64,000 nucleotides of DNA from Antilocapra americana. Taxonomy: Eukaryota > Chordata > Mammalia > Artiodactyla > Antilocapridae. The notes beneath the pieces were generated by a model that worked only from the letters and a program-made list of their open reading frames with translations, was not told where the DNA came from and ran no database searches. The first letter of the stretch is position 1. Every line of letters begins with the position of its first letter. The stretch is taken from positions 1,821,414 to 1,885,413 of the forward strand of contig ML660213.1 in assembly GCA_007570785.1 (NCBI GenBank). The letters run 5' to 3'. Below are positions 34,161 to 46,900 of this stretch, piece by piece. Both the position numbers and the translations under genes were made by a program.

Positions 34161-34939
34161 TGCTTAGGAAAAATTTAAACCCTTTCATTTGCTTCCAAGA
34201 TCCTAAATTACTTAGTATCTACCCAACTTTTCAACCTACCACTATTCTCTTTGTTCTCTACTCCATAACCATCTTAATCTTATATCAATGCACTGAATAT
34301 GTCATGTTCATGTCTTAACTCAGACACTAAATATTTGCTATTTGCTCTGCTTGGGAATTTTATTACAGCTCCTTCCTTCATCTTCTGCCAGCATTACAGC
34401 TCCTTCCCTCATCTCCTATCAGTATTTCCTTTGGCCTGCCCCACCTCAAACACATTTCCTCTTGAAAAGATATACACTCCTATCCTTTTACTTACTGTTT
34501 TGCATCTCAGTTAAATATCACACTTGCAGAGAACTAAGGAAAGAAAGACCCTTTATTTAACTCACTCATAATACTTAGTAGTGTACTTCTCTTTCATAAC
34601 ATTCAGGAGTATTTTAAAAAATTAACTATATCCTACCTAGATTGTTTCATAGGGGTATGGTCATATTTAACTTTAGAAGTATTGTAGTCTTTACTGCTGA
34701 GTTCAATAGCACCTGATGGACACAAATATTTTCTAGGGAAGAAAGGGAAAGAGATAGAGATAGGGTGGGGAAGCAAGAAAGGAGGGAGGAAAGGAAGACG
34801 AAGAGAGAGAAAATGGAAGGAAGACAGAAAAACATAATTTTCTCAATGAATGCAGTTAAAAACTTTAATTATCATGATAAGGTAGCATATGGTTGTTAAA
34901 ACAGCAAGTAGATTATCAGTCAGACTATGTAGTTTGAAG
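34161..34939. other. Intron with a purine-rich tract
   Basis: Mostly unique. 34736-34832 is almost pure purine on the plus strand (GGAGGGAGGAAAGGAAGACG and similar). Polypurine tracts can adopt triplex (H-DNA) structure; that is inference. Confidence 0.6.
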
Positions 34940-35085
34940 GTCTGCTATTTTAGCTGTGAGTAAGTCACATCACTTTTGAAGTTTCATTTTCCTTGTTATA
35001 AAGTGGGAATAATAAAGTACTCATCTGTAAGTTTTTGGTGAGGATTCATTGTGAAAATATAAGCACCTGATAAACTCTCAAAAAT
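34940..35085 (+). repeat. MIR SINE next to exon A donor
   Basis: GCTGTGAGTAAGTCACATCA, then ATAAAGTGGGAATAATAAAG and GTGAGGATTCATTGTGAAAA fit MIR. It ends about 25 bp from exon A. Confidence 0.7.
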
Positions 35086-35111
35086 GTCAACTCTTATGAT
35101 TACTCATTTAC

Positions 35112-35242
35112 CTGAGGATCAAAAAGAAAATATGGGCGTCCATTCTTCAAGTGAATTGCAAAATACTCTTCCTGATTGCCAGGTGATGCCGCAAAGACAA
35201 TCAAACCTTCAGGCACCCTTGTTCGAAAGCTGGCTTTAATAC
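35112..35242 (-). CDS. USH2A: USH2A exon A: first laminin G-like domain, N-terminal part
   Basis: First exon in transcript order in this window, 131 nt. The acceptor reads TTTTCTCCCCAG and the donor is CAG|GTAAAT. It begins with the last 2 nt of a split codon, then encodes 43 residues from IKASFRTRVP to YFLFDPQ, ending in phase 0. The content is typical of the early beta strands of a laminin G fold: SFRTRVPEGLIVFAA followed by YFAIHLKNGRPYFLFD. It is not preceded by a start codon; the upstream exon must lie beyond position 64000, because I found no other exon in 35243-64000. A MIR ends about 25 bp on the donor side. BovB copies in the same orientation lie on both sides, within 1 kb. Exon loss would shift the reading frame because 131 is not a multiple of 3. 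Confidence 0.9.
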
Positions 35243-35929
35243 CTGGGGAGAAAAGTGCAATCAGCAAGTCAGGGCTGGGTTTTGTTGATTCTCTTTGGTA
35301 AACGTACATTTACTTTCATTATTATTTATGATGTAAGGAGTACAATCAGGGAATTATACAGAACATTGCCCTGGGATGGTCCAGCCACTTGGTTTTAACT
35401 GTATCCCATTACAAATGCCAACCCATACTTGGAAACTCAAGCCTGCACTCTCACTAATCAATATAAAAAGAAGTTTAAATATGTGCAAAACTTATCAACA
35501 TAAAAAGATACGTAGTCAAGCCAAAACTGTATACAAAAGGGATAAATGCAGTAATATTATCAGAGTCATAAAAATAAATGGATTTTGATATGAGTGAAAG
35601 AAACACAGGGGCTTTATTTAAAATACTTATGAAGTTTAAAGAGTAGTCCAATAGTAGAAGCTAAAAGCTAGAAAGATCTGCTAAAATTGGTCCACAGAGC
35701 CAATTTTCCTGTCATTTATGTCATTATGTCATGTCACTTATGCTCTGTAGCCTTCAGAATTCCAGGGGCTCCACTCACCCTTCAGATTACGTACCAGCAC
35801 TACTCAAGACACACAGTGCTCTTGGCTCTCAGAAATGGCCCCAGCTCAGGAAGCAGGGGAAACATGATGGAGCTCTATGTCTTTCGACTACCAGCAACTG
35901 GCCTGACCTCCATTCTACCAGCTGTCCCA
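35243..35929. other. Intron, nothing recognised
   Basis: Acceptor-side flank of exon A. Two overlapping plus-strand open frames (35687-35959) show no family features and run into BovB. Confidence 0.45.
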
Positions 35930-38676
35930 CCCATTGAACCTGGAGTGTTAAGTACATGAATCAAGGTAAGGAGATGGAAAGAATGAACATTGACATTTTA
36001 GGAATCAGTGAACTAAAATGAGCTGGAATGGGTGAATTTAATTCAGATGACCATTATATCTACCACGGTGGGCAAGAATTTCTGAGAAGAAATGGAGTAG
36101 CAGTCCAAAATGCAGTACCAGGGTGCCATCTCAAAAATGATTGATCTCTGTTCATTTCCAAGTCAAACCATTCAATTTCACAGTAATTCAAGTCTATGCC
36201 CCAACCAGTAACGCCAAAGAAACTGAGGTTGAAGGGTTCTGTGAATACCTACAAGACCTTCTAGAGAAAAAAAAAAAAATATGTCCTCTTCATCATAGGG
36301 GACTATAAAGCAAAAAGTAGAAAGTCAAGAGATATCTGGAGTAACAGGCAACTTTTGTCATGGAGTACAAAATGAAGTAGGGTAAAGTCTATGAGTTTTG
36401 CCAAGAGAATGAACCGGTCATAGCAAACACTCTCTTAAAACAGCACAAAAGATGACTCTACACAAGGACATCACCAGATGGTCAATACCAAAATCAGGTT
36501 GAATATATTCTTTGCAGTCAAATATGGAGAAACCCTATACAGTCAACAAATACAAGACCAGCAGCTGACTGTAGTTCAGGTCATGAACTCCTTATGGCAA
36601 AATTCAGACTTAATTTAAAGAAAGTAGGGAAACCCAGTATACCATTCAGGTATGACCTAAATCAAATCCCTTGCGATTATACAGTGGAAGTGACAAATAG
36701 ACTCAAGGGATTAGATTTTATAGACAAAGTACCTGAAGAACTATTGATGGAGGTTCATGACACTGTACAGGAGGCAGTGATCAAAACCATACTGGATAAG
36801 AAGAAATGCAAAGAGGCAAAATGGTTGTCTGAGGAGGCCTTACAACTAACTGAGAAAAGAGGAGAAGTGAAAGAGAAAGAAGAAAAGGAAAGATATATCC
36901 ATCTGAATGTGGAGTTCCAAAGAAAAACAAGGAGAGATAAGAAAGCCTTCCTAAGTGATCATGTAAAGAAATAGAGAATAAAAAAATAGAACGGGAAAGA
37001 CCAGAGATTTCTTCAGGAAAATTAGAGATACAAAAAGAATATTTCATGCAAAGATGGGCACAATAAAGGACAGAAATGGTATGGACCTAAGAGAAGAAGA
37101 TATTAAGAAGAGGTGGCAAGAATACACAGAAGAACTATATAAAAAAAAATCTTAATGACTCAGATAAGCAAGATTGTGTGATCACTCACCTAGAGCTTGA
37201 CAAGTACCAAGTCAAGTGGACCTTAGGAAACATCACTATGAACAAACCTAGTGGAGACGATGGGATTCCAGCTGAGCTATTTCAAATCCTAAAATATGAT
37301 GCTGTGAAAGTGCTGCACTCAATATGGCAGCAAATTTGGAAAACTCAGCAGTGGTCACAGGACTGGAAAAGGTCAGTTTTCATTCCAGTCCCAAAGAAGG
37401 GCAATGCCAAAGAATGTTCAAACTATCACACAATTGCACTCATCTCACATGCTAGCAAAGTAATGCTCAAAATTCTCCAAGCTAGGCTTCAACAGTATGT
37501 GAACTGAGAACTTGTAAATGTTCAAGCTGGATTTAGAAAAGGCACAGGAATCAAATTTCCAAAATTCACTGGATCATTGAAAAAGCAAGAGAATTCCAGA
37601 AAAACATTTACTTCTACTTCACTGACTATGCTAAAGCCTTTGACTGTGTGGATCACAACACACTGTGGAAAATTCTAAAAGAATACCTTACCTGTCTCCA
37701 GAGAAACCTGTATGCAGGTCAAGAAGCAACAGTCAGAACTGGATATGGAACAACAGACTGGTTTTGAATTGGGAAAGGAGTACATCAAGGCTGCACATTG
37801 TCACCCAGCTTATTTAGCTTATATACAGATTACATCATGTGAAATGCTGGGCTGGATGAAGCTCAAGCTGGAATCAAGATTGCTGGGAAAAATATCAATA
37901 ATTTCGGATATGCAGATGACACCACCCTTATGGCAGAAAGTGAAGAGGAACTAAAGAGTATCTTGATGAAAGTGAAAAAGGAGAGTGAAACAGTTGGCTT
38001 AAAACTAAACATTCAAAAAACAAAGATCATGGCATCTGGTCCCAACTTCATGGCAAATAGATGAGGAGACAATGGAAATAGTAAAAGACTTTCTCGGGCT
38101 CCAGAATCACTGCAGATGGTGACTGCAGCCCTGATATTAAAAGACTCTTGCTCCTTTGAAGAAAAGCTATGACATACCCAGGCAGTATATTAAAAAGCAG
38201 AGACACAGCTTTACTGCCAAAGGTCTGTCTAGTCAAAGCTATGTTTTTTCTAGTAGTCATGTATGGTTGTGAAAGTTAGACCATAGAGAAAGTTGAGTGC
38301 CAAAGAACTGATACTCTTGAACTGTAGTGTTGGAGAAGATTCTCAAGAGTCCTTTAGAGAGCAAGGAGATCAGACTAATCAATCCTAAAGGAAATCAGTC
38401 CTGAGCATTCATTGGAAGGATTGAAGCTGAAGCTCCAATACTTTGGCCAACATGATGAGAAGAGCTTTCTCATTAGACAAGACCCTGATGCTAGGAAAGA
38501 CTGAAGGCAGGAGGAGAAGGGGATGACCGAGGATGAGATGGCTGGATGGCATCACCAACTTGATGGACATGAGCGTGAGCAGGCCCCAGGAGTTGGTGAT
38601 GGACAGGGAAGCCTGGTGTCCTGCAGTCCATGGGTTTGCAAAAGCAGAACATGACTAAGCAACTGAACTGACTGAC
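35930..38676 (+). mobile_element. BovB LINE, about 2.7 kb, inactive
   Basis: Sense BovB starting near ACCTGGAGTGTTAAGTACATG. It covers the endonuclease region, the linker (36594-36974 open), RT (37178-37507 open) and the 3' end (CTAAGCAACTGAACTGACTG). The catalytic site reads GYADDTTLMAE near 37908-37940. Deletions and stops separate the blocks. Confidence 0.93.
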
Positions 38677-39181
38677 AGGGAGAATCAAATAAGAGCTTAA
38701 GAACACATCTAAGAATCAGATAACAGGTCAAGGGCACAATACTGAATAATTGATAATGCTTTGTTTGGAACTATAGTCATAGATGTGAAAGTTGGAAGTG
38801 GGTAGACCTCCCTTCAGGCTGGGTTGGTTAACAAGTACCTACATAGCTGAAGGATTTACCCTGGACTCCATAGACTACAACAAGATTCTGAAATCAGGAA
38901 CCATGTCTGATTCGTCTTTTTACCCCAGGACATCTTATGGTGTCCAGGTGTACTTAGTAAATGGGTGTGGAGAAAGAAGTGAAAGGTTCATTAGAGGTAA
39001 GGAAGAAGTTTTAACACATGTGTAAAGGCAGGAGGGCAGAAGTCATTTATGAGCATCAGATTGTCTAAAAAAATATGCATCTATGGAATATTAACATTTG
39101 TTGAACACTCTGCTACATAGTAAAGAATTGAAAGAAACAAGCCATGTCTGACATTAAATTCTAGTTAATGAGAAAGATTTT
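38677..39181. other. Intron, nothing recognised
   Basis: Unique-looking. A 77-codon plus-strand frame at 38792-39025 has no family features. Confidence 0.45.
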
Positions 39182-39625
39182 TTAAATTAATTTTTTTAAT
39201 TGGAGGCTAATTACTTTACAATATTGTAGTGGTTTTTATCATACATTCACTTGAATCAGCCATGGGTGTACATGAGTCCCCTATCCTGAACTCCCCTCCC
39301 ACTCCCCTCCCCATCCCATCCCTCAGGATCATCCCAGTGTTTTGACAAGAGAACGCATTGGTCATAGCCAATACCCTCTTAAAACAGCACAAAAGATGAC
39401 TCGACACATGGACACCACCAAATGGTCGATACCAAAATCAGGTTGAATATATTCTTTGGCCCTGTCTCATTCATCGAGCCTGGACTGGCGATCTATTTCA
39501 CATATGGTAATATACATGTTTCAATGCTATTCTCTCAAGTCATCCCATCCTTGCCTTCTACCACAGAGTCCAAAAGTCTGTTCTTTACATCTGTGTCTCT
39601 TTTGCTGTCTTGCAGTGAGGTATGA
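39182..39625 (-). mobile_element. L1 3' end, broken and patched
   Basis: Reverse-complement bovine L1 3' UTR with its A-tail at left: ATTGGAGGCTAATTACTTTA to ATCATCCCAGTG (39182-39339). It resumes CCCTGTCTCATTCATCGAGC (39460-39625). Between the halves about 15 bp expected from other copies are missing and 119 bp of BovB are present. Confidence 0.88.
39340..39458 (+). repeat. Internal BovB fragment used as filler
   Basis: 119 bp of BovB endonuclease region, no 3' end, no A-tail, no TSD. It aligns gap-free to 36396-36514 (13 mismatches, 89%), sharing the uncommon variant CTTAAAACAGCACAAAAG. Confidence 0.88.
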
Positions 39626-41811
39626 TAAGTGGCATGGGCCTATTTACAAGATATCATTTGATTCAAAGGGATTAAGGAATGTTTCAAAAAGATTAAGATA
39701 TTTGAGGTTGTTTTCAGAGAATATGAAGGATTCTGGGGGATGTTGTTATAAAGGCCAGAGGCATGGAAAATATTCAGGAAATCTGAATATAGAGAAGGGA
39801 GCTAAGAGATGAATCTGGAGAAATAGGGAAGACCCCATTTCAGGCCATATATAGACTATCTGGCTTAAGAAGTTTGTGTAGAAGACAAAGATGGAAAGAA
39901 AGGTTGTGGCATATCTATCTTTAGTGAATTATTCCAATACCAACAAAGGCAAGCTTGGGATGTGGACTTTAGACTTTCCAAAGAGGCAACTGAAACTTTT
40001 CCTGGCCTTCTTAGCTTCTGCAACTTTATCTTCTAGATTTCATGCTTTTGGCCCTTTCAAACATGCTTGTCCTACTCATTGTGATGTTTCATTGCCTCAC
40101 ACACTCTGATTCTCTGTATCCCACTTTCTAGGATATTACATTCCTGTTGTCAGACTCCTGATACCTCTCTCATTTCCCAGAAATAGAATGTTTGTCCCAT
40201 CACATCCTTTTTCAGCATTCACACTCACTTTAACCCCTCATATAAGCTTTATTCCTCTCATCTCTCCTACTAAGTGGACTTAAACGGCTGGAATTTATCC
40301 TATAGACAAAGGAAGGTTTTAAAAATTGGGTGGAGGAAGGGAAGAAGATTCTCAAAGTCAAGTTAAGGCAACCAAACTACAGTGGAATGTCTGGAGGATA
40401 CAGATAATTTAACTACAGAGGAACTAGTTAGGTTATTACTGTGCTTTGGGGGAAATAAGATGATAAGGATGTTAATTAAAGACTGACACATAACTAAATG
40501 GATTGAAAGAATGGAATCTATATATTTCAGAAGAGGATCATTAAGACAAGTTGTTATGAGGTGATGATAGGGGTAATGTGGTCAATTCTTTTCACCAATT
40601 ACTGAGGGGAAAATAGCATTATTAACAGAAATAAAAAGGTCAGGAAAATAAGAAAATACAGGGTTGAGGATATAAACTCCATCTGGGGCAGAGTGAATGT
40701 ATATTAATGATGTATAAAAAACCATCCATCATTTGGAAATAAGAAACTAAATCTCAGAAGAGAAAATGGATCTAGGAAAATAAACGCAATACCCAGTCAA
40801 AAATCCATGTATCTGGGGGAGCAAATGAAGAAGACATAAAAAGAACTGTTTGGGGAAATGCCCTAGTTTTAAGAGAAGAAAAGAATAGGGACAATAATAA
40901 AGGTAGAACAATCAGGATAATGCCATAAAATGGAAACATAGGTAGGAGAGAAATTTAAGAAAGCAAAGTAAGTTAACTGTCACCTCTCATAAGTTCAGAA
41001 TAATGAGGGCTGAAGAAAAGCTCACAGAGGTGGCCATTACTGTCTTTTTGAACTGAGTGGACAACCAGAGTTTCAAAGGCTGGGTGATCAGGACTGATGG
41101 AAATGATGAGTAGGAAGTGGATATAGAACTCCCACTAGAAAAATCTGGTAGGGAAAGAAACAGAAGACCTAGAAACTAATTATTAGCGTGGCCCAGTCAA
41201 ATAAAAGGAGATATCTTCCAACAAAAGCTCAGACACAGCCAAAATGTGGTGTACCATCTGATCAGAGAAAAATCACATTTTTATCAACCCTTTTTCTCTT
41301 AAGCATCTCTTGTTTTGGTTCAGAGTGGCTCTCTTCCACATTTAAGTGACCATTTAAAAAATTTACATGTTACATCAAATGCTATCATTGAAATTATTGC
41401 TTTAAAATTAAACAACGGAAGGTTATTTCATAAAAGCAGCTACAATTCAGAACATGAAGACAACAAAACTCTCTACCAGGGTACTGGAGGTATCTATGTG
41501 GCAGTAAACAGGGAGCCAAAGTCAGGATTTGAAGGAAGAAATTAATAATTGCTCAGTCTGTAAATACAATTACTTGTCACCAGTTGATGGGAAATTTGGT
41601 GAAGAAATTTTGGATGAGAGTAATAATTACAGAAATAGTATCAATTATTATCTAGTATCAAGAATATATATGTACATGTGTTTTTTGAATGCAACATTTA
41701 ATTTCTAAGTTTTACACTTACATAAAAGAAATATTATATAAAATTTAGTCCAACTAAAAGAGAATACACAAATCAAGGCATATTTTTTGTGAGAAGTGAG
41801 TATCTAGTAAA
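39626..41811. other. Intron, nothing recognised
   Basis: The longest repeat-poor segment in the right half. Short open frames (e.g. 41315-41545 plus) show no family features or splice support. Confidence 0.5.
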
Positions 41812-44362
41812 GGGTAATCCAAGCCTATGCCCCAACCAGCAACACTGAAGAAGCTGGAGTTGAATGGTTCTATGAAGACCTACAAGACCTTTTAGAACTA
41901 ACACCCAAAAAAGATGTCCTTTTCATTATAGGGGACTGGAATGCAAAAATAGGAAGTCAGGAAACACCTAGAGTAACAGGCAAATTTGGCCTTGGAGTAC
42001 AGAATGAAGCAGGGCAAAGGCTAATTAGAGTTTTGCCAAGAGAATGCACTGGTCATAGCAAAAACTCTCTTCCAACAACAAAAGAGAAGACTCTAAACAT
42101 GTACATCACCAGATGGTCAACAACAAAATCAGGTTGCTTATATTCTTTGCAGCTAAATAGAGAGGAGCTCTATACAGTCAGCAAAAACAACACCAGGAGC
42201 TGACTATGGCTCAGATCATGAACTCCTTATTGCCAAATTCAGACTGAAATTGAAGAAAGTAGGGAAAACCACTAGACCATTCAGGTATGACCTAAATCAA
42301 ATCCCTTATGATTATACAGTGGAAGTAAGAAATAGATTTAAGGGACTAGATCTGATAGAGAGAGTGCCTGATGAACTATGGAGGGAGTTTTGTGACATTG
42401 TACAGGAGAAAGGGATTAAGATCATCCCCATGGAAAAGAAATGCAAAAAAGCAAAATGGCTGTCTGAGGAGGTCTAACAAATGGCTGAGAAAAGAAGGGA
42501 AGTGAAAAGTAAAGGAGGAAAGGAAAGACACTCCCATCTGAATTCCAAAGAATTCCCATCAGAGTTCCAAAGAAGAGCAAGGAGAGATAAGAAAGCCTTC
42601 CTCAGCAATCGATGCAAAGCAATAGAGGAAAACAACAGAATGGGAAAGACTAGAGATCTCTTCCAGAAAATTAGAGATACCAAGGAAAAATTTCATGCAA
42701 AGATGGGCTCAATAAAGAACAGAAATGGTATGGACCTAATGGAAGCAAAAGATATTAAGAAAAGGTGGAAAGAATACCCAAAAGAACTAAACAAAAAAAA
42801 CTTCACAACTGATATAATTACAATGCTGTGGTCACTCACCTAGAGCCAGACATTGTGGAATGTGAAGTCAAGTGGGCCTTAGAAAGCATCACTACGAACA
42901 AAGCTGGTGGAGGTGATGGAATTCCAGTTGAGTTATTTCAAATCCTGAAAGATGAGCTGTTAAAGTGCTGCACTCAATATGTCAGCAAGTTTGGAAAACT
43001 CAGCAATGGCCACAGGACTGGAAAAGGTCAGTTTTCATTCCAATCCCTAAGAAAGGCAATGCCAAAGAATGCTCAAACTACCGCACAATTGCTCTCATCT
43101 CACACGCTAGTAAAGCAATGCTCACAATTCTCCAAGCCAGGCTTCAGCAATACATGAACTCTGAACTTCCAGATGTTCAAGCTGGTTTTAGAAAAGGCAG
43201 AGGAATCAGAGATCAAATTGCCAACATCTGCTAGATCATCGAAAAAGCAAGAGAGTTCCAGAAAAATATCTATTTCTGCTTTATTAACTATGCCAAAGCC
43301 TTTGACTGTGTGGATCACTATAAAAAGTGGAAAATTCTTTAAGAGATGAGAATATCAGACCACCTGACCTGTCTCTTGAGAAACCTGTATGCAGGTGAGG
43401 AAGCAACAGTTAACACTGGACATGTAACAACAGACTGGTTCCATATAGGAAAAGGAGTACCTCAAGGCTGTATATTGTCACTCTGCTTATTTAACTTATA
43501 TGCAGTTTCATGAGAAACACTGGGCTGGAAGAAGCACAAGCTGGAATCAAGATTACTGGTAGAAATATCAATAACCTCAGATATGGGATGACACCACCCT
43601 TATGGCAGAAAGTGAAGAGGAACTAAAAAGCCTCTTGATGAAAATGAAAGAGGAGAGTGAAAAAATTGGCTTAAAGCACAGTATTCAGAAAACCAAGGTC
43701 ATGGCATCTCGTCCCATCACTTCATGGGAAATAGATGGGGAAACAGTAGAAACTGTCAGACTTTATTCTTCTGGGCTCCAAAATCACTACAGATAGTGAC
43801 TGCAGCCATGAGATTAAAAGACGCTTACTCCTTGGAAGGAATGTTATGACCAACCTAGATAGCATATTGAAAAGCAGAGACATTACTTTGCCAACAAAGG
43901 TCTGTCTAGTCAAGGCTATGGTTTTCCAGCAGTCATGTATGGATGTGAGAGTTGGATGGTGAAGAAAGATGAGTGTCATAGAATTGATGCTGTTGAACTG
44001 TGGTGTTGGAGAAGACTCTTGAGAGTCCCTTGGACTGCAAGGAGATCCAACCAGTCCATCCTAAAGGAGATCAGTCCTGGGTGTTCATTGGAAGGACTGA
44101 TGTTGAAGCTGAAACTCCAATACTTTGGCCATCTCATGCTAAGAGTTGGCTCAATGGAAAAGATCCTAATCCTTGGAAGGATTGGCAGCAGGAGGAGAAG
44201 GGGACGACAGAGGCTGAGATGGCTGGATGACATCACGAACTCAGTGGACATGGTTTTGGGTAGACTCCGTGAGTTGGCGATGGACAGGGAGGCCTGGCAT
44301 CCTGTGATTCATGGGGTTGCAAAGAGTCAGACACAACTGAGTGACCAAACTGAACTGAACTT
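41812..44362 (+). mobile_element. BovB LINE, about 2.55 kb, inactive
   Basis: Sense BovB from the endonuclease end (CAAGCCTATGCCCCAACCAG) to ACCAAACTGAACTGAAC. RT pieces occur in shifted frames: 42965-43234 holds WPQDWKRSVFIPIPKKGNAK and FRKGRGIRDQIANIC. At the YADD position one base is lost (AGATATGGGATGAC), breaking the frame at the active site. The 43935-44426 open block is the BovB C-terminal part. Confidence 0.93.
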
Positions 44363-45199
44363 GATTTGTTATTGTATATTCAACTTTCCTTTAGCTTTTT
44401 CAAATCATTATTTCCTTAAACTGTAAAGATATATAATGAATGATGCTTTTTTTTTGCAAGTACTCTATGAAGAAAAAAAAATGCACACTTTCATTGTAAC
44501 ACATTTTTGACAATATGGTTATCAATAAATCCTATTTTTTGAGCCAAATATCTTAAATCATATAATCAGTTGTTAATATATGCTAATATAGCCCCAGTCA
44601 TTGACTTTAGACTCAGCCACGTGACTTACACTGGGTAAAAAAAATGAAATCAGGCATGTGGTACCATGTGAGAGAAGAAACGTTGAATACATACTGTATG
44701 ATTGAACTTAACTCCTATTTTCTGCTGTGCCTCATGAACGTGTTTTTATCCTGGACTCACAAATAAGATTTGTAGACCAAAGCAGAGCAGTACCAGAGTA
44801 CTTTTCATTTTAAAGGTTTGTATTAAGAACAATGTTGATTAAAATGGGCAGAAAAGTGAAAAATACACATTTTTCACCTGCTAAAATTTAGATTTTCATT
44901 AAAAGAAAATAGGAGACATTCTAAAATTCAATTTTTGTTTCAAGAATTTGGGGAAATGATGGAGCAGTTTTATATCTCAATAGATAAATGTACTCATTCA
45001 TTCAAGGGATATTTTTAGGAAAATATACTTTGTGGAACTACCCTTCTAGGCTATTGGGATACACAGATGGATAAAAGAGACATACATCCATAGCCTCACA
45101 TTAAAAAAAATCTGAAAATCCAAGACCTGGATGGAAATATTTAGCTTTCATATAAATGTACTTGCAACTTGAAAAATTTAATCTTAAAAACAAGATACA
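44363..45199. other. Intron, nothing recognised
   Basis: AT-rich unique-looking sequence. Confidence 0.45.
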
Positions 45200-45327
45200 A
45201 TGACAGGCCCATGGAATAGGCAAAGAGTTCTTGAATAATACATGGAAAATTATAATAGAAAGGAAAATGGTGATAAATTGTATTAAGAACTTTTGTCTAA
45301 GAAAAGGTACAAATAAGAGAGCAAAAA

Positions 45328-46143
45328 TGAGGTATCACCTTACACCAGTCAGAATGGCTATAATCCAAAAGTCTACAAGCAGTAAATGCTGGAGAGGATG
45401 TGGAGAAAAGGGAACTCTCCTACACTGTTGGTGGGAATGCAAACTAGTACAGCCACTATGGAAAACAGTGTGGAGGTTCCTTAAAAAGCTGCAAATAGTC
45501 CTGCCATATGACCCAGCAATCCCACTGCTGGGCATATACACCGAGGAAACCAGAATTGAAAGAGCCACGTGTACCCCAATGTTCATCGCTGCATTGTTTA
45601 CAATAGCCAAGACATGGAAGCAACTTAGATGCCCATCAACTGAGGAATGGATAAGAAAGCTGTGGTACATATACACAATGGAATATTACTCAGCATTAAA
45701 AAAAAATTCATTTGAATCAATTCTACTCAGATGGACCGAACTGGAGCCCATTATCCAGAGTGAAGTAAGCCAGAAGCAAAAACAACAATACAGTATATTA
45801 ACACATATATATGGAATTCAGAAAGACAGTAACGAGAACCCAACATGCGAGACAGCAAAAGGAACGCAGATGTATAGAATAGACTCGTGGACTCTGTGGA
45901 TGAGGGAAAGGGTGGGATGATATGGGAGAATGGCATTGAAACATGTTAATTATCATATGTCTAATCAATCGCCAGCCCAGGATTGATTCTCGGGGCTGGT
46001 GCATCGAGATTTCCCTGGGAGGAGGGAGGAGGGAGGGGGGAGGGAGGGGTTTCTGAAGGGGGAGCATATGTAAACCCATGGTGATATCATGACATTGTAT
46101 GGCAAAAACAATAAAAGGGAGAAAAAAAATTGGAAAAAAAAAA
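45328..46143 (+). mobile_element. Young 5'-truncated L1 with 13-bp TSD
   Basis: 816-bp bovine L1 3' end between AAGAGAGCAAAAA at 45315-45327 and 46144-46156. It still has an open ORF2 C-terminus of about 190 codons, including the Cys-rich motif [18 protein letters not shown] and the terminal [15 protein letters not shown] region, followed by a G-rich 3' UTR and A-tail. It is truncated far inside ORF2 and cannot move on its own. Confidence 0.95.
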
Positions 46144-46592
46144 AAGAGAGCAAAAAGATGACCAACATAACAGTAGAAGACACTTGCAATATATTTTTCT
46201 GATGAACAGATGCATAGCCAATAATATATATAATTCCTACAAATCAATAAAATAATTGACTTATTATAAGAATGGGAGCAAATGACTCTTCAAAAAAGGT
46301 GACATCCAAATGACCAATAGATAAATGAAAAAGATGCTCAGCATTGTTAGTCATCAGAGAAATGCAAACTAAAATACCATACCACTAAACATCCACCAGA
46401 AAGGCTAAAATGAAATAGAAGATGCCAAATATACTCAAGTTCTATAGAGCAACCAAATGCTCATAAACTACTAGCGGGAGTATAATTGATACAATCACTC
46501 TGCTTGGCAGTACTTTTTAAACTATATCTCCTAAATATGTGTATATCTTTTGGTCCAGCCATTCCACTCCAAGGTGGAAGTGGAATACCCCT

Positions 46593-46596
<4 letters not shown>

Positions 46597-46636
<40 letters not shown>
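46597..46636. repeat. (AC)20 microsatellite
   Basis: Perfect dinucleotide run, inside the old L1. Confidence 0.97.
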
Positions 46637-46640
<4 letters not shown>

Positions 46641-46900
46641 CTTTAGAAAAATACACAAATATGTATATAGACATACTTTTCATTATGCCATTAGAGTGGA
46701 ACAAACACAAGTGCTTATCAGCTGTAGAAACTATAAATAAATGAGGATAAAATAGTAAAAGAAATGTACAAATCATAGTCACATGCAACTACATGCATTA
46801 ATTGCACAATCAAAATACTGGATAAAGATGCTAGGCACAAAAGTATACTGCATAATCTCATTTACATCAAGAGTAAGGCCAGGCAAAATCAATCTATGGT

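Larger units (their letters stand above)
45200..46900 (+). repeat. Old L1 ORF2 3' region, host of a younger L1
   Basis: Diverged L1 on both sides of the insert. The left part ends AAGAGAGCAAAAA; the right part runs through CCAATAGATAAATGAAAAAG, ATCAGAGAAATGCAAACTAA and beyond an (AC)n run at 46597-46636. Confidence 0.65.

Noticed and set aside
42250..44426. Plus-strand reverse-transcriptase frames as possible host genes or a novel RT system
   Set aside because: All belong to one BovB LINE copy, broken by frameshifts and ending in the standard BovB tail.
45231..45920. 229-codon plus-strand frame as a gene
   Set aside because: It is the C-terminus of L1 ORF2 from a truncated insertion, preceded by codons of an older L1.
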